Positions 15,799-23,546 of a DNA stretch of 40,621 bases are shown in pieces. Within the stretch, counting starts at the first letter, position 1, and the number at the start of each line of letters is the position of its first letter. The stretch is from Candidatus Zhuqueibacterota bacterium. Lineage in GTDB: Bacteria; Zhuqueibacterota; Zhuqueibacteria; Residuimicrobiales; Oceaniaggregativiventaceae. Made by a program: the position numbers and the translations under genes. A model generated the notes under the pieces. The model worked only from the letters and a program-made list of their open reading frames with translations, ran no database searches and was not told where the DNA came from. The stretch covers positions 1 to 40,621 of the forward strand of contig WJME01000131.1 of the NCBI GenBank assembly GCA_014728115.1, read 5' to 3'.

Positions 15799-16959
15799 TC
15801 AATAGCGAAAAATCGCAGCCATGTCGCTTTGTTCGGGCATTTGATCCGTATCCAGCAATAGAGCCTGTCCGTTATGCTGCAGAGTCTGGGCAGCAGCCAG
15901 ATCGGTTAGATCGATGTGATCTTTATCCGGTCCATCCGCCAGACTGACTTTATAGTCTTTGGGATCGAATTTTCCCCAACGTTTTTGTCCTTTGGCGAGG
16001 AACAGCGTTTCTATTCGGTTGGTTTGAGACGCCTTGAATATCTCTTTGATATCCAATGATGTTTTTTCTGTATGCTTTAATTCATCATATTTTTGGAGGG
16101 CCTCATCTCTGGCATGGCTGAAAAAATCTCCCATTTTATCCTTTATGCGATCGAACAAGTCTGTTTCGCTCATGTCTTGAGGATTGACAGGCAATGTTTT
16201 TTCCAACAGGTTCGGATAAGAATTGGCTTCGCGATAAAGTCCGATGAGATGTTCTTGTCCGACCAGGAACAGCGGCTTTTTATCCTTCAAGTGGTCGGTT
16301 ATGTGATTATCGATCATTTGAAAATAGCGGAGCACATCTTTTTTGTGCTCCTTGTCATCGGTTCCAGCCCCTTGACCGTGAAACATGGCACGCCGTCTTC
16401 CGCCCTTGCTTTCACTCCCGGTGCCGGTATGGTATTGCACCGATTTTTCAGGATCTTCATAAGCCATTGCTTCTTCAAAAGATTGTGGCAAGCCGGTCAA
16501 TTCCAGTTTCTGCAGGCCAAAGGCTTTGCACACATAAACGGAGGCCTGCTCGTGCCCGATGGCCAGCACATAGCAGTGTTTGGGATCCTGAAAAAGCGGT
16601 AGCAACGGTTTGATGTAGAAACGATTCGAAATCACCAGATGTTCGTCAAACGATATTTTTGTTCGATAAGTGTCGAATCGGTCTTTACTGATAAATACTG
16701 CCAGTCCATCTTCCTGGTGACTCCAGAAGGGAAGATCATCTACCAGCTCCTTGGCCGGTTCCAGCCATTTTTCATACTCTTTTTCTCGAAATCCCTGGAT
16801 TTTTAATTCCTGCTCTGCCTTGTGCAACAGTTTTTTATAACGAATGGCATTTTGCTCGATTTGAGCCTTTCTCAATGTGGGAATATAGATGGATATGCAA
16901 GGCGTGTTCGAGTATTGCAATACATCCATCAGTGTTTTTTCATCCATATTATCCATCAT
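15799..16959 (-). CDS. Bacterial archaeo-eukaryotic release-factor-like (baeRF) protein
   Basis: The 386-residue protein matches the bacterial eRF1-like family in layout. An N-terminal alpha/beta part (SNTPCISIYIPT, DLPFWSHQEDGLAVFISKD) is followed by the central RNase-H-like domain (YVLAIGHEQASVYVCK). A loop rich in Gly, Arg and Lys follows (GSESKGGRRRAMFHGQGAGT), then helices and a C-terminal Pelota/L7Ae-like domain (FLVGQEHLIGLYREA). Residues 194-197 read HGQG, close to where eRF1 holds its GGQ loop. The family is proposed to act on stalled ribosomes or tRNA under stress, but direct data are scarce. GGGAG lies nine bases before the ATG. It is the last of a likely three-gene transcript with the Fpg-like and DUF72 genes. 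Confidence 0.75.
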   Translation of the reverse strand: MMDNMDEKTLMDVLQYSNTPCISIYIPTLRKAQIEQNAIRYKKLLHKAEQELKIQGFREKEYEKWLEPAKELVDDLPFWSHQEDGLAVFISKDRFDTYRTKISFDEHLVISNRFYIKPLLPLFQDPKHCYVLAIGHEQASVYVCKAFGLQKLELTGLPQSFEEAMAYEDPEKSVQYHTGTGSESKGGRRRAMFHGQGAGTDDKEHKKDVLRYFQMIDNHITDHLKDKKPLFLVGQEHLIGLYREANSYPNLLEKTLPVNPQDMSETDLFDRIKDKMGDFFSHARDEALQKYDELKHTEKTSLDIKEIFKASQTNRIETLFLAKGQKRWGKFDPKDYKVSLADGPDKDHIDLTDLAAAQTLQHNGQALLLDTDQMPEQSDMAAIFRY

Positions 16960-17006
16960 AAGCGTTTTCTCCCAAATTATTCATTCATGTGTTTCTGTAA
17001 TTCTTT

Positions 17007-17759
17007 TCAAGAGTCCTCCGTTTCGATCAATTCCTTTAGTTCCAGGGCATTCTTGGCAGCAAATCCTGAATCATCATTATCGAAAAAGCAGTAAATCTCT
17101 TTGTCATCCTCTTGCCATTCCAGAAATCGGTTACGCCACTTTTTCAGGGTGTTTTTGTGATAATCTCCCTGATATGCGTCATTAGGGCCATGCAGACGGA
17201 CATACACGAGATCACTGGTCAAAATTTCCGGGGTGGACTCTCCGGCCAACTCGTAAAGACAAAAGCTGATGTTATTCTTTTCGAGTAATTTATAAACCTC
17301 ATCATGCCACCAGCTTTGGTCCCGGAATTCAAAGGTGTAAACAAAAGTGTCCGGCAATGCTTGTATAAAGCTTTTCAAGCGTTCGACATTGCGATTCCAG
17401 CGCGGAGGCAATTGAAATAAAATGACCGGCAACGATTTCAGTTCCCGGGCCCGGTCAAAGAACTTTTCAGTGGATGCCTGTGGATCTTTTAGTTTTTTCA
17501 TGTGCGTGGTATAACGGCTGGCTTTCATGGAAAACCGAAATCCATCGGGTACGGTCTCTTGCCAGTTCTGCAAGGTCTTTTTATCCGGCAACTGGTAAAA
17601 TGAATTATTGATTTCCACACAATTAAAGTGTTGGCAATAATAGTCAAGCCATTTGTCTTGTGTCAGATCATCAGGATAGAATGGACCCTGCCAATGGTCA
17701 TAATTCCAGCCTGATGTACCGATATGGATTGTTTTTGGTTTAGCCATATAGAGCATCAT
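17007..17759 (-). CDS. DUF72 (YecE-like) family protein
   Basis: The 250-residue protein is a DUF72 TIM-barrel-like protein. Its features are IHIGTSGWNYDHWQGPFYPD at the start, then CVEINNSFYQLP, FRFSMKASRYTTHMKKL, LPVILFQLPPRWNRN, YTFEFRDQSWW and a C-terminal YVRLHGPNDAYQGDY with YCFFDNDDSGFAAKNA. These are the signature blocks of YecE-like proteins. The family's activity is unknown; links to nucleic-acid repair have been suggested from gene neighbourhoods. Its ATG overlaps the stop of the Fpg-like gene by four bases (ATGA), so translation is probably coupled. The alternative internal start MAKPKT, four codons later, is possible. Confidence 0.9.
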   Translation of the reverse strand: MMLYMAKPKTIHIGTSGWNYDHWQGPFYPDDLTQDKWLDYYCQHFNCVEINNSFYQLPDKKTLQNWQETVPDGFRFSMKASRYTTHMKKLKDPQASTEKFFDRARELKSLPVILFQLPPRWNRNVERLKSFIQALPDTFVYTFEFRDQSWWHDEVYKLLEKNNISFCLYELAGESTPEILTSDLVYVRLHGPNDAYQGDYHKNTLKKWRNRFLEWQEDDKEIYCFFDNDDSGFAAKNALELKELIETEDS

Positions 17760-18535
17760 TTTTGATGTTTGCTACAAAAATAAGCGGATCTGCCCGAGAT
17801 TTTCTTTTTGACGATTTTACCGTCACAAACGGGACACGATTTATCCTCCTGGCGATTTGCTGTGAGAAAGGATTTAGGCATGTTATCCGGGTGTGCTTTG
17901 GCATCGATCGCCTGGTTGATCACGCTGAACATTTTTTCATACAGCGTGTCCAGATTTTCATCCGTGAGCTGATTCACTTTAATTCCCGGATATATTCCGG
18001 CCTGAAAGCAGATTTCATCTGAATAGACGTTCCCCAGCCCGGCGATCATGCTCTGATCCATGAGCGCTCCCTTTAAGGAGCCTTGTTTGTTTTTAAACAG
18101 GGAAAAAAAGGTCTCTTTGTCGAGTTGATCCTCGAGCGGATCGATACCCAGGTCCTGTGCCTGGATATAGCGTTTTTTGTCCTTGATCAATTGAACAAAG
18201 CCCAGTTTGCGGATATTTACGTAGGCCAGATGTCCGTCATTGAAATGAAACTCTGCTTTGACATGATCCGGTCGTTTGTCCTCGGTTTCATAATAGGAAA
18301 AATATCCGGTCATACCAAAGTGAAAGACCAAAATATGATCATCATCCAGATCCACAAACAGGTGTTTTCCGTATCTGGAAGAGAATCTAAATTCCATTCC
18401 TGTGAGGCGTTCAAGATCGGGACGGGTGATGTGCCGTAAAATATCCGGTTCAGCCTCGATCGCTTTGATTTTTTTATGCATTGACGTGGATTCCAGATAG
18501 CGTCGGAACACCTGGACGTCGGGTAATTCTGACAT
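17756..18535 (-). CDS. Fpg/Nei-family DNA glycosylase with Ser at position 2
   Basis: The 259-residue protein has the Fpg/Nei layout: N-terminal MSELPDVQVFRRYL, a beta-sandwich domain with FSSRYGKHLFVDL (Lys57 at the usual place), the helix-two-turn-helix with MIAGLGNVYSDE, and a C-terminal zinc finger. The finger is C234-x2-C237-x16-C254-x2-H257, with His as the fourth ligand. Classical Fpg/Nei enzymes begin MPELPE, where Pro2 is the nucleophile and Glu3 assists. Here codon 2 is TCA (Ser), one base from CCA (Pro), while Glu3 is kept. NEIL3 is known to work with Val2, so activity is not excluded. It likely repairs oxidised bases. It is the first gene of the repair and release-factor operon. 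Confidence 0.88.
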   Translation of the reverse strand: MSELPDVQVFRRYLESTSMHKKIKAIEAEPDILRHITRPDLERLTGMEFRFSSRYGKHLFVDLDDDHILVFHFGMTGYFSYYETEDKRPDHVKAEFHFNDGHLAYVNIRKLGFVQLIKDKKRYIQAQDLGIDPLEDQLDKETFFSLFKNKQGSLKGALMDQSMIAGLGNVYSDEICFQAGIYPGIKVNQLTDENLDTLYEKMFSVINQAIDAKAHPDNMPKSFLTANRQEDKSCPVCDGKIVKKKISGRSAYFCSKHQK

Positions 18536-18621
18536 ATGCTTTCTCTAAGTTATCTTTCTTGTTACAACACATAAACGGCCCAAGTTTTTCCTGAAATTCT
18601 TGCCGGCGGTTGATAATATAA

Positions 18622-18675
18622 CAGAGATCAACGCAGTGGGCGCAGACTAGCCTCAGAGGGCGCCTGGAAAGCAAT
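18622..18675. repeat. Diverged CGCAGAG-family intergenic repeat, copy 3
   Basis: The stretch AGATCAACGCAGTGGGCGCAGA, followed by CTCAGAGGGCGCCTGGAAAGCAAT, resembles the cores of the copies at 5557 and 10680 with many substitutions. Confidence 0.45.
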
Positions 18676-18882
18676 CTGTTCGATCCAATAGCCTCAATGC
18701 GCAGATTTTTTCTTTTCTTAAGATGACAGTAATTTTAGTATTCCGGCAAAGCAACAATGACGTTATAAAGCAGGAATGAATCGCGATCATGATCGTGTTG
18801 TGGGTACCTTGATATGAAAAGTTTGGAATGAACTCCCAAAATATTTTTAATTATAATAATATTAATAAAATAGCACGTTTTA

Positions 18883-18896
18883 TGCAAACGGTTGCA
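18883..18896. promoter_or_regulatory. LacI-family operator upstream of the regulator gene
   Basis: TGCAAACGGTTGCA has perfect TGCAA/TTGCA arms around a central CG. It matches 12 of 14 bases of the site at 20277-20290 before the TonB receptor gene. Its place upstream of the LacI-family gene suggests autoregulation. Confidence 0.8.
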
Positions 18897-19021
18897 AAAA
18901 TTTCTTGCAATTGGTAAATTTTCGGTTTATTTTTGAATAGGGGTTTCTTTATAGTTATTTGACCCAGGGGCCCTGCTACCGGAATTGAAAACGACTAAAA
19001 TAAATACAGGTGAATGACAGA

Positions 19022-20083
19022 ATGGCAGTGAGTATAAATGATATCGCCAAAGCGCTGAATATATCAAAATCCACGGTTTCCCGCGCGTTGCGCGATCATC
19101 CGGATTTAAAAAAGGCAACCAAGCAGCTCGTGATAGCAAAAGCTCAGGAGCTGGGGTATGAACCCAACTCGATCGCCAAGGCCTTGTCCACCCGGCAGAC
19201 GTTCGTGATTGGCGTAATTTTGCCCCATATCCGGCATACTTTTTTTGCAGAAGCATTGAACGGCATTGAGGATTATCTACGTGAAAAAGGATTCAGCTTG
19301 CTGATCGCCTCTTCCAATGAGGATGATGAGCAAGAATTGCAGAATATAAAGAATCTGATCTCCAAACGCGTTGACGGGATGTTGATATCGATCTCATCCC
19401 AGACCAATGAGCACAAGCGATTCGAGCTGATCGAGAAGCAAAAAATCCCTTTTGTGTTTTTTGATCGTATTATCGATCACGCAACCGTTCCTGCAGTGAC
19501 CGTGGATCATAACGAGATTAATCGATTGATCCTGTCCCACCTAAAAGAGTCGGGTGCCAATGATATTGTTCATCTTGCAGGACCTTTGCAAGGCATTGTC
19601 GGAAAACGCCGGCTTGAAGCATTCAAGACCGCGGCAATGGCAGTGGGACTCGATATCACCGACAACAAGATCATCAAAGGGAATTTAAGCGAAAACGCTG
19701 GAAAAAGGGGATTGAAATCGATTATGAGTAACGGCTCGTTGCCTGATGCGATCAGTACTTCTGCCAGTATGCAAGCTCTGGGGATTATGCAGGAAGCCAG
19801 GCAAAACAATATTCATATTCCGTATGATCTGCTACTGACCGGCTATCATGTGACTCCGGTCACCGAGTTGGTCTATCCCCGCATCACAGGTGTGCAATTT
19901 TCTATTTATGATATGGGCTACATGGCTGCTCAGCTTTTATTGGAGCAGATTTCAAACTCATCGTCTGTCAGACCGGAGACGATACATATTCCGGTTAAAT
20001 TATTGATACGGGAATCGAGCCAAACAAAAAAAATCGAATCAAATAAAGGGCCGCATACTGAACATGTACGTGCCGGGATGTGA
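19022..20083 (+). CDS. LacI/GalR-family transcriptional regulator
   Basis: The start is placed at ATG 19022 because AGGTGA lies eight bases upstream. GTG 19010 in the same frame would add four residues. The 353-residue product has the N-terminal LacI helix-turn-helix (VSINDIAKALNISKSTVSRA), a hinge helix region (EPNSIAKALSTRQT) and a periplasmic-binding-protein-like effector domain (IGVILPHIRHTFFAEAL to the end). It should bind CG-centred palindromes, and the TGCAA(A/C)CGGTTGC sites before its own gene and before the TonB receptor gene fit. A uronate or oligosaccharide released by the locus is the natural inducer, by inference. The C-terminal 20 residues (after LLIRESSQ) are a polar tail beyond the family fold. 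Confidence 0.92.
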   Translation: MAVSINDIAKALNISKSTVSRALRDHPDLKKATKQLVIAKAQELGYEPNSIAKALSTRQTFVIGVILPHIRHTFFAEALNGIEDYLREKGFSLLIASSNEDDEQELQNIKNLISKRVDGMLISISSQTNEHKRFELIEKQKIPFVFFDRIIDHATVPAVTVDHNEINRLILSHLKESGANDIVHLAGPLQGIVGKRRLEAFKTAAMAVGLDITDNKIIKGNLSENAGKRGLKSIMSNGSLPDAISTSASMQALGIMQEARQNNIHIPYDLLLTGYHVTPVTELVYPRITGVQFSIYDMGYMAAQLLLEQISNSSSVRPETIHIPVKLLIRESSQTKKIESNKGPHTEHVRAGM

Positions 20084-20248
20084 TGTCTGCTATAAAGACT
20101 GTTGTAGAATAGTAAATGGTAACAAAGCGTCATTCCTCCGAAACAGGCTGTATTGCGGGTGTTTGTTTTTTTGATCCTCAGAATCCCCCAAATCTTTTTC
20201 TCTAGTTTACGATCCTGCCCCCTATTATTACAAAAATTCAAAAAAGGC

Positions 20249-20277
20249 TTGACAAAGGGAAAAGCATTTTGTAATTT
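20249..20277 (+). promoter_or_regulatory. Sigma70-type promoter of the TonB/PorV module
   Basis: A perfect TTGACA (20249-20254), a 17-bp spacer and TAATTT (20272-20277) form a good promoter. The operator array begins at the end of the -10 element, so a bound LacI-family repressor would block transcription start. Confidence 0.75.
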
Positions 20278-20326
20278 GCAACCGGTTGCGATACCGGTTG
20301 TGACAACGGTTGCATGACCGGTGTCA
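20277..20326. promoter_or_regulatory. Array of four CG-centred operator-like sites with 12-bp spacing
   Basis: CG centres fall at 20283/84, 20295/96, 20307/08 and 20319/20, each 12 bp apart. Site 1 (TGCAACCGGTTGCG) and site 3 (TGACAACGGTTGCA) each match the regulator-gene operator at 12 of 14 positions. Sites 2 (CGATACCGGTTGTG) and 4 (CATGACCGGTGTCA) are weaker. The 12-mers GTTGCGATACCG, GTTGTGACAACG and GTTGCATGACCG show the repeat. Overlapping sites suggest cooperative or alternative binding. Confidence 0.75.
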
Positions 20327-20360
20327 ATGCTCTCGATTCTTTCTCCTACTCTTTTTGCCT

Positions 20361-20394
20361 ATGCACCTATTGCTCTCGATTGCAATAGGTGCAT
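20361..20394 (+). other. Perfect 13-bp hairpin in the mRNA leader
   Basis: ATGCACCTATTGC (20361-20373) and GCAATAGGTGCAT (20382-20394) form a perfect stem with loop TCTCGATT. No T-run follows, so it is not a standard terminator. It lies about 140 bp before the TonB receptor start. Confidence 0.65.
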
Positions 20395-20536
20395 GGATGG
20401 AAAAAGTAGCCATGAACTTAAAATTGTCGAAATGATTAAGAAAGGGGGAGATTCCCCAGCCTACGTTATTGATTCTTATCCCCGATCTTAAAACTTTATT
20501 GTAAAAGATTCATCACCAAAATGGAGGAGAGAGTTT

Positions 20537-23512
20537 ATGAATCTGTACAAAAGAGTGGCTCTGTCGGCCACCCTGCTCATTCTTGTGTTGTCTATGGCTA
20601 CCTTTGCGGCCACCACAGGAAAAATTGCCGGGGTCGTCACAGACCAGCAAACCGGTGAACCCCTGCCCGGCGCCAATGTCGTTGTCGTGGGCACCCAGCT
20701 CGGTGCTGCCTCAGATATCGATGGCAATTTCTTTATCATCAACATTCCCCCCGGGACCTATAGCCTCGAAGCCAGTATGATAGGCTATGCCAAAGTCACG
20801 GTAGAAGAGGTTTTGGTTCGCGTCGATCGGACCTTTAATGTAGATATCACCCTGGCCTCTGAAACGGTGCAGGGTGAAGAGGTGACGATCGTCGCTGAAA
20901 AACCTATTGTCGAAAAAGATCTCACCGCCAGCCAGTCCACGATCCTATCCGAAGAACTGGAACAGTCCTGGGTCACCAATGTGGTGGAAGCCATTTCCCA
21001 GGAAAACGGAATCGTTACCCGCGGTACATTCGTCTCGTCCCGCGGCGGGCTGTTTACCGATCTCAATTATCGTATGGATGGCACCAGCCTCAACTCCGGT
21101 GTGGTCGGCGACAATTACTCCCAAATCAATAAAACCAGTGTTCAGGAAATGCGGTTGCTGACCGGCGGGTACAATGCCGAATATGGTTCCGCTCTCTCCG
21201 GTGTGGTCGATGTGGTTACCAAAGAAGGCAAGGGTCCGATTACCGGACGCGTGCAATATCGCTATCGTCCTGCTGGCATTTACCACTGGGGCCGTTACAT
21301 GTATGGCCGCGATCTCTATGACTGGACTCATTTTGACCTGGATTACTGGACAGAGAACGATGGTGGTCGTCCCGATCTCACCCCTCAGGAACGTCTCCAG
21401 ACCTGGCGCGATTTTATTGGGGGTGTCGATGGAACCATGCGCGATTATAACAAACGACCCGAATGGGAAACCGAAGCCACGATCAGCGGCGGGATTACCT
21501 CAAAATTGGGCTTTTTACTCTCTGCCCGCTGGAAAGAAGGTGTCAATGTTTTTCCACAGGCCAGAAAATACAATCCGGAATGGAACACCCAGGCTAAACT
21601 GACCTATCGGTTCAATCCTTCGATGAAATTGACCCTGAACACCCTGTATGGCGGCTATAGATCTGCCGGTGATGCCCAGTCATTTCTGTTGAGTAATGAG
21701 ACTTCGAGTTATGGTGCACGAAAATACGGTTCTACCGGTGCGCAAGTTTCCCATCCTTATGTGAACAACAAGTATTTTCCGTTTACCAAATTCAACTCGG
21801 AAATGCCCGAGTTCATGGATACGGATCTGGTCACCTTAAAGTGGAACCACATCCTGAGCCCCAGTACTTTTTATGAAGTCGAGCTGTCCCGTTTTTACGA
21901 AAACCGTCGTGCCGAGGCAGACAATTCACGCTTTTTTGCAGTCTATCCCAATGAGGAAGATGGCTGGTGGAATATGCGACGGAATTACGTTCTCGGTGTC
22001 AGTCGTTTCGAATCCCTGGCCGGTTCGCCACGCGAATATGCAAAATACAAAGCTGAGGTGTTGACCCTGAACGGTGCGCTGACCAGTCAGATCACGGATA
22101 ATCATCAGATCAAGGCCGGATTAGAGTTGAAACGTTCTGACCTGCAATACCGTGAACAGATGGTGCTGTTTCAAAAAGGTCCGAAACACATCAACTGGAG
22201 AAATCACTGGGACGGCGAGCCAATGACCGGTGCGGTTTATTTGCAAGATAAAATGGAATACGGCGGTATGGTGGTCAATGCCGGCTTGAGATTCGACTTT
22301 TTTAACGGCATGCACGATGCGCCGATCAGCCTTTTCGATCCTTTTGGGGTAGAATATCCTGAAGCCGGACATAACCCCAATGATCCCAAGAATGCGTGGC
22401 CGGGCGATGACGAATTGCCGAAGCGCAGTACGCCCTGGCAGTATGCCCTGGCTCCGCGGTTGGGGATTTCCCATCCCATCACTGAAACCACGATTTTGCA
22501 CTTTACCTATGGCCATTTTAACAAAATTCCGGGTTGGGCCAAGTATTACGGACGTAACTTTCGCTGGCGTACCCTAGAAGCCGATCCGATTCCGCATCAA
22601 ACCGATTTGCGACGCGAGCCCTCGCATGGCTGGTATGGCAATCCCTTGCTGGAGTTCGAGAAACAGATCCAGTACGAAATCGGTATCGATCAGGAAATCG
22701 CCGGCATGTTTCGCCTGGATGCTACCCTCTATTACAAAGAAGGTAAAAACCTCACCACCGCCAGTCTGAATACCCAAACCGACAATTATGTGGGTAATGG
22801 TGCTACCCATGTCAGTATCTATTCCAGTACTTTTCGATCCAATTATCCAATATCCATGCCTGCCAATGTCGGACATCAGGATGTGCGCGGTATCGAGGTG
22901 ACCCTGGAGAGCCGGTTTAGTCAAATGTTTCAGGCCTCGCTGAGTTATGATCTTTCCTATAATGTTTTTGGACAGGTCGGCTGGCGACGCATATATGAAC
23001 CCAAGATGAACATCCGTAACGCTAGGTTCGGGTTGGGTGATTCAGATCAGCGCTGGAATCCCACGGATAAATTCAAAGCTGTCGGCAACATCTTTTTGCC
23101 CGAGAATTTCGGACCCTCCCTGGGCGCATTCAAGCCTCTCGGAGATGTCAATGTCAATCTCTATTTCGAAGCCTGGTCCGGCCGCCTGTACACCGCACAT
23201 TTTCCTGAACGCGGCGATCTCTCCACCGAGCCTTTGAACCGGCGCTGGGAACCCCATTACCGGACCAATCTGCGCCTGGTCAAGGGAATCAATATTATCG
23301 ACGGGATTCGTCCGGAAATAGGCATCGAAGTGCGCAATCTTTTCAACAACAAGGATCTGAACAGACCTGGTGGCAAAGAGTTGGAACAATATCTCTATGA
23401 AGGCGAGCTCTGGGTCAATGAATGGAGCGGAGAACCGGATGAATGGGACTGGTACAGCATGACCACGAATCCGCCCCGACAGATTTACTTTACGCTGGCC
23501 GTCAACTTTTAA
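20537..23512 (+). CDS. TonB-dependent outer-membrane receptor with carboxypeptidase-like N-domain
   Basis: The ATG at 20537 follows GGAGGAGAG. The 991-residue protein has a signal peptide (about 1-24) and a carboxypeptidase-regulatory-like beta domain at about 28-108 (GKIAGVVTDQQTGEPLPGAN, then DIDGNFFIINIPPGTYSL). A plug domain covers about 125-230, with NYRMDGTSLNSGVVGDN and LLTGGYNAEYGSALSGVVDV. A long barrel follows and ends in an aromatic Phe (IYFTLAVNF). The layout is SusC-like, but no SusD gene follows. Instead there is a surface protein and a PorV-like gene, a pattern seen in KSB1/Calditrichota-type genomes. It likely imports oligosaccharides across the outer membrane. Expression is controlled by the LacI-type operator array. 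Confidence 0.9.
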   Translation: MNLYKRVALSATLLILVLSMATFAATTGKIAGVVTDQQTGEPLPGANVVVVGTQLGAASDIDGNFFIINIPPGTYSLEASMIGYAKVTVEEVLVRVDRTFNVDITLASETVQGEEVTIVAEKPIVEKDLTASQSTILSEELEQSWVTNVVEAISQENGIVTRGTFVSSRGGLFTDLNYRMDGTSLNSGVVGDNYSQINKTSVQEMRLLTGGYNAEYGSALSGVVDVVTKEGKGPITGRVQYRYRPAGIYHWGRYMYGRDLYDWTHFDLDYWTENDGGRPDLTPQERLQTWRDFIGGVDGTMRDYNKRPEWETEATISGGITSKLGFLLSARWKEGVNVFPQARKYNPEWNTQAKLTYRFNPSMKLTLNTLYGGYRSAGDAQSFLLSNETSSYGARKYGSTGAQVSHPYVNNKYFPFTKFNSEMPEFMDTDLVTLKWNHILSPSTFYEVELSRFYENRRAEADNSRFFAVYPNEEDGWWNMRRNYVLGVSRFESLAGSPREYAKYKAEVLTLNGALTSQITDNHQIKAGLELKRSDLQYREQMVLFQKGPKHINWRNHWDGEPMTGAVYLQDKMEYGGMVVNAGLRFDFFNGMHDAPISLFDPFGVEYPEAGHNPNDPKNAWPGDDELPKRSTPWQYALAPRLGISHPITETTILHFTYGHFNKIPGWAKYYGRNFRWRTLEADPIPHQTDLRREPSHGWYGNPLLEFEKQIQYEIGIDQEIAGMFRLDATLYYKEGKNLTTASLNTQTDNYVGNGATHVSIYSSTFRSNYPISMPANVGHQDVRGIEVTLESRFSQMFQASLSYDLSYNVFGQVGWRRIYEPKMNIRNARFGLGDSDQRWNPTDKFKAVGNIFLPENFGPSLGAFKPLGDVNVNLYFEAWSGRLYTAHFPERGDLSTEPLNRRWEPHYRTNLRLVKGINIIDGIRPEIGIEVRNLFNNKDLNRPGGKELEQYLYEGELWVNEWSGEPDEWDWYSMTTNPPRQIYFTLAVNF

Positions 23513-23546
23513 TATTGGTTTCTGAAAGAAAAGGGAGATTTTTATA

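Larger units (their letters stand above)
18536..19021. other. Divergent intergenic region between Fpg-like and LacI genes
   Basis: This 486-bp gap holds a diverged CGCAGAG-type repeat (about 18622-18675), an AT-rich stretch with TATAAT at 18852-18857, and the LacI-family operator at 18883-18896. Promoters for both neighbours must lie here. A TTGGAA (18823-18828)/TTTAAT (18846-18851) pair with 17-bp spacing could serve the regulator gene. No small gene is supported. Confidence 0.5.
20084..20536. other. Regulatory leader region upstream of the TonB receptor gene
   Basis: The 453-bp gap has no supported gene. It contains the sigma70-type promoter (20249-20277), the operator array (20277-20326), a repeated TGCTCTCGATT (20328-20338 and 20371-20381), a perfect hairpin (20361-20394) and a GGAGGAGAG ribosome site just before ATG 20537. 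The untranslated leader would be about 250 nt. Confidence 0.65.
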
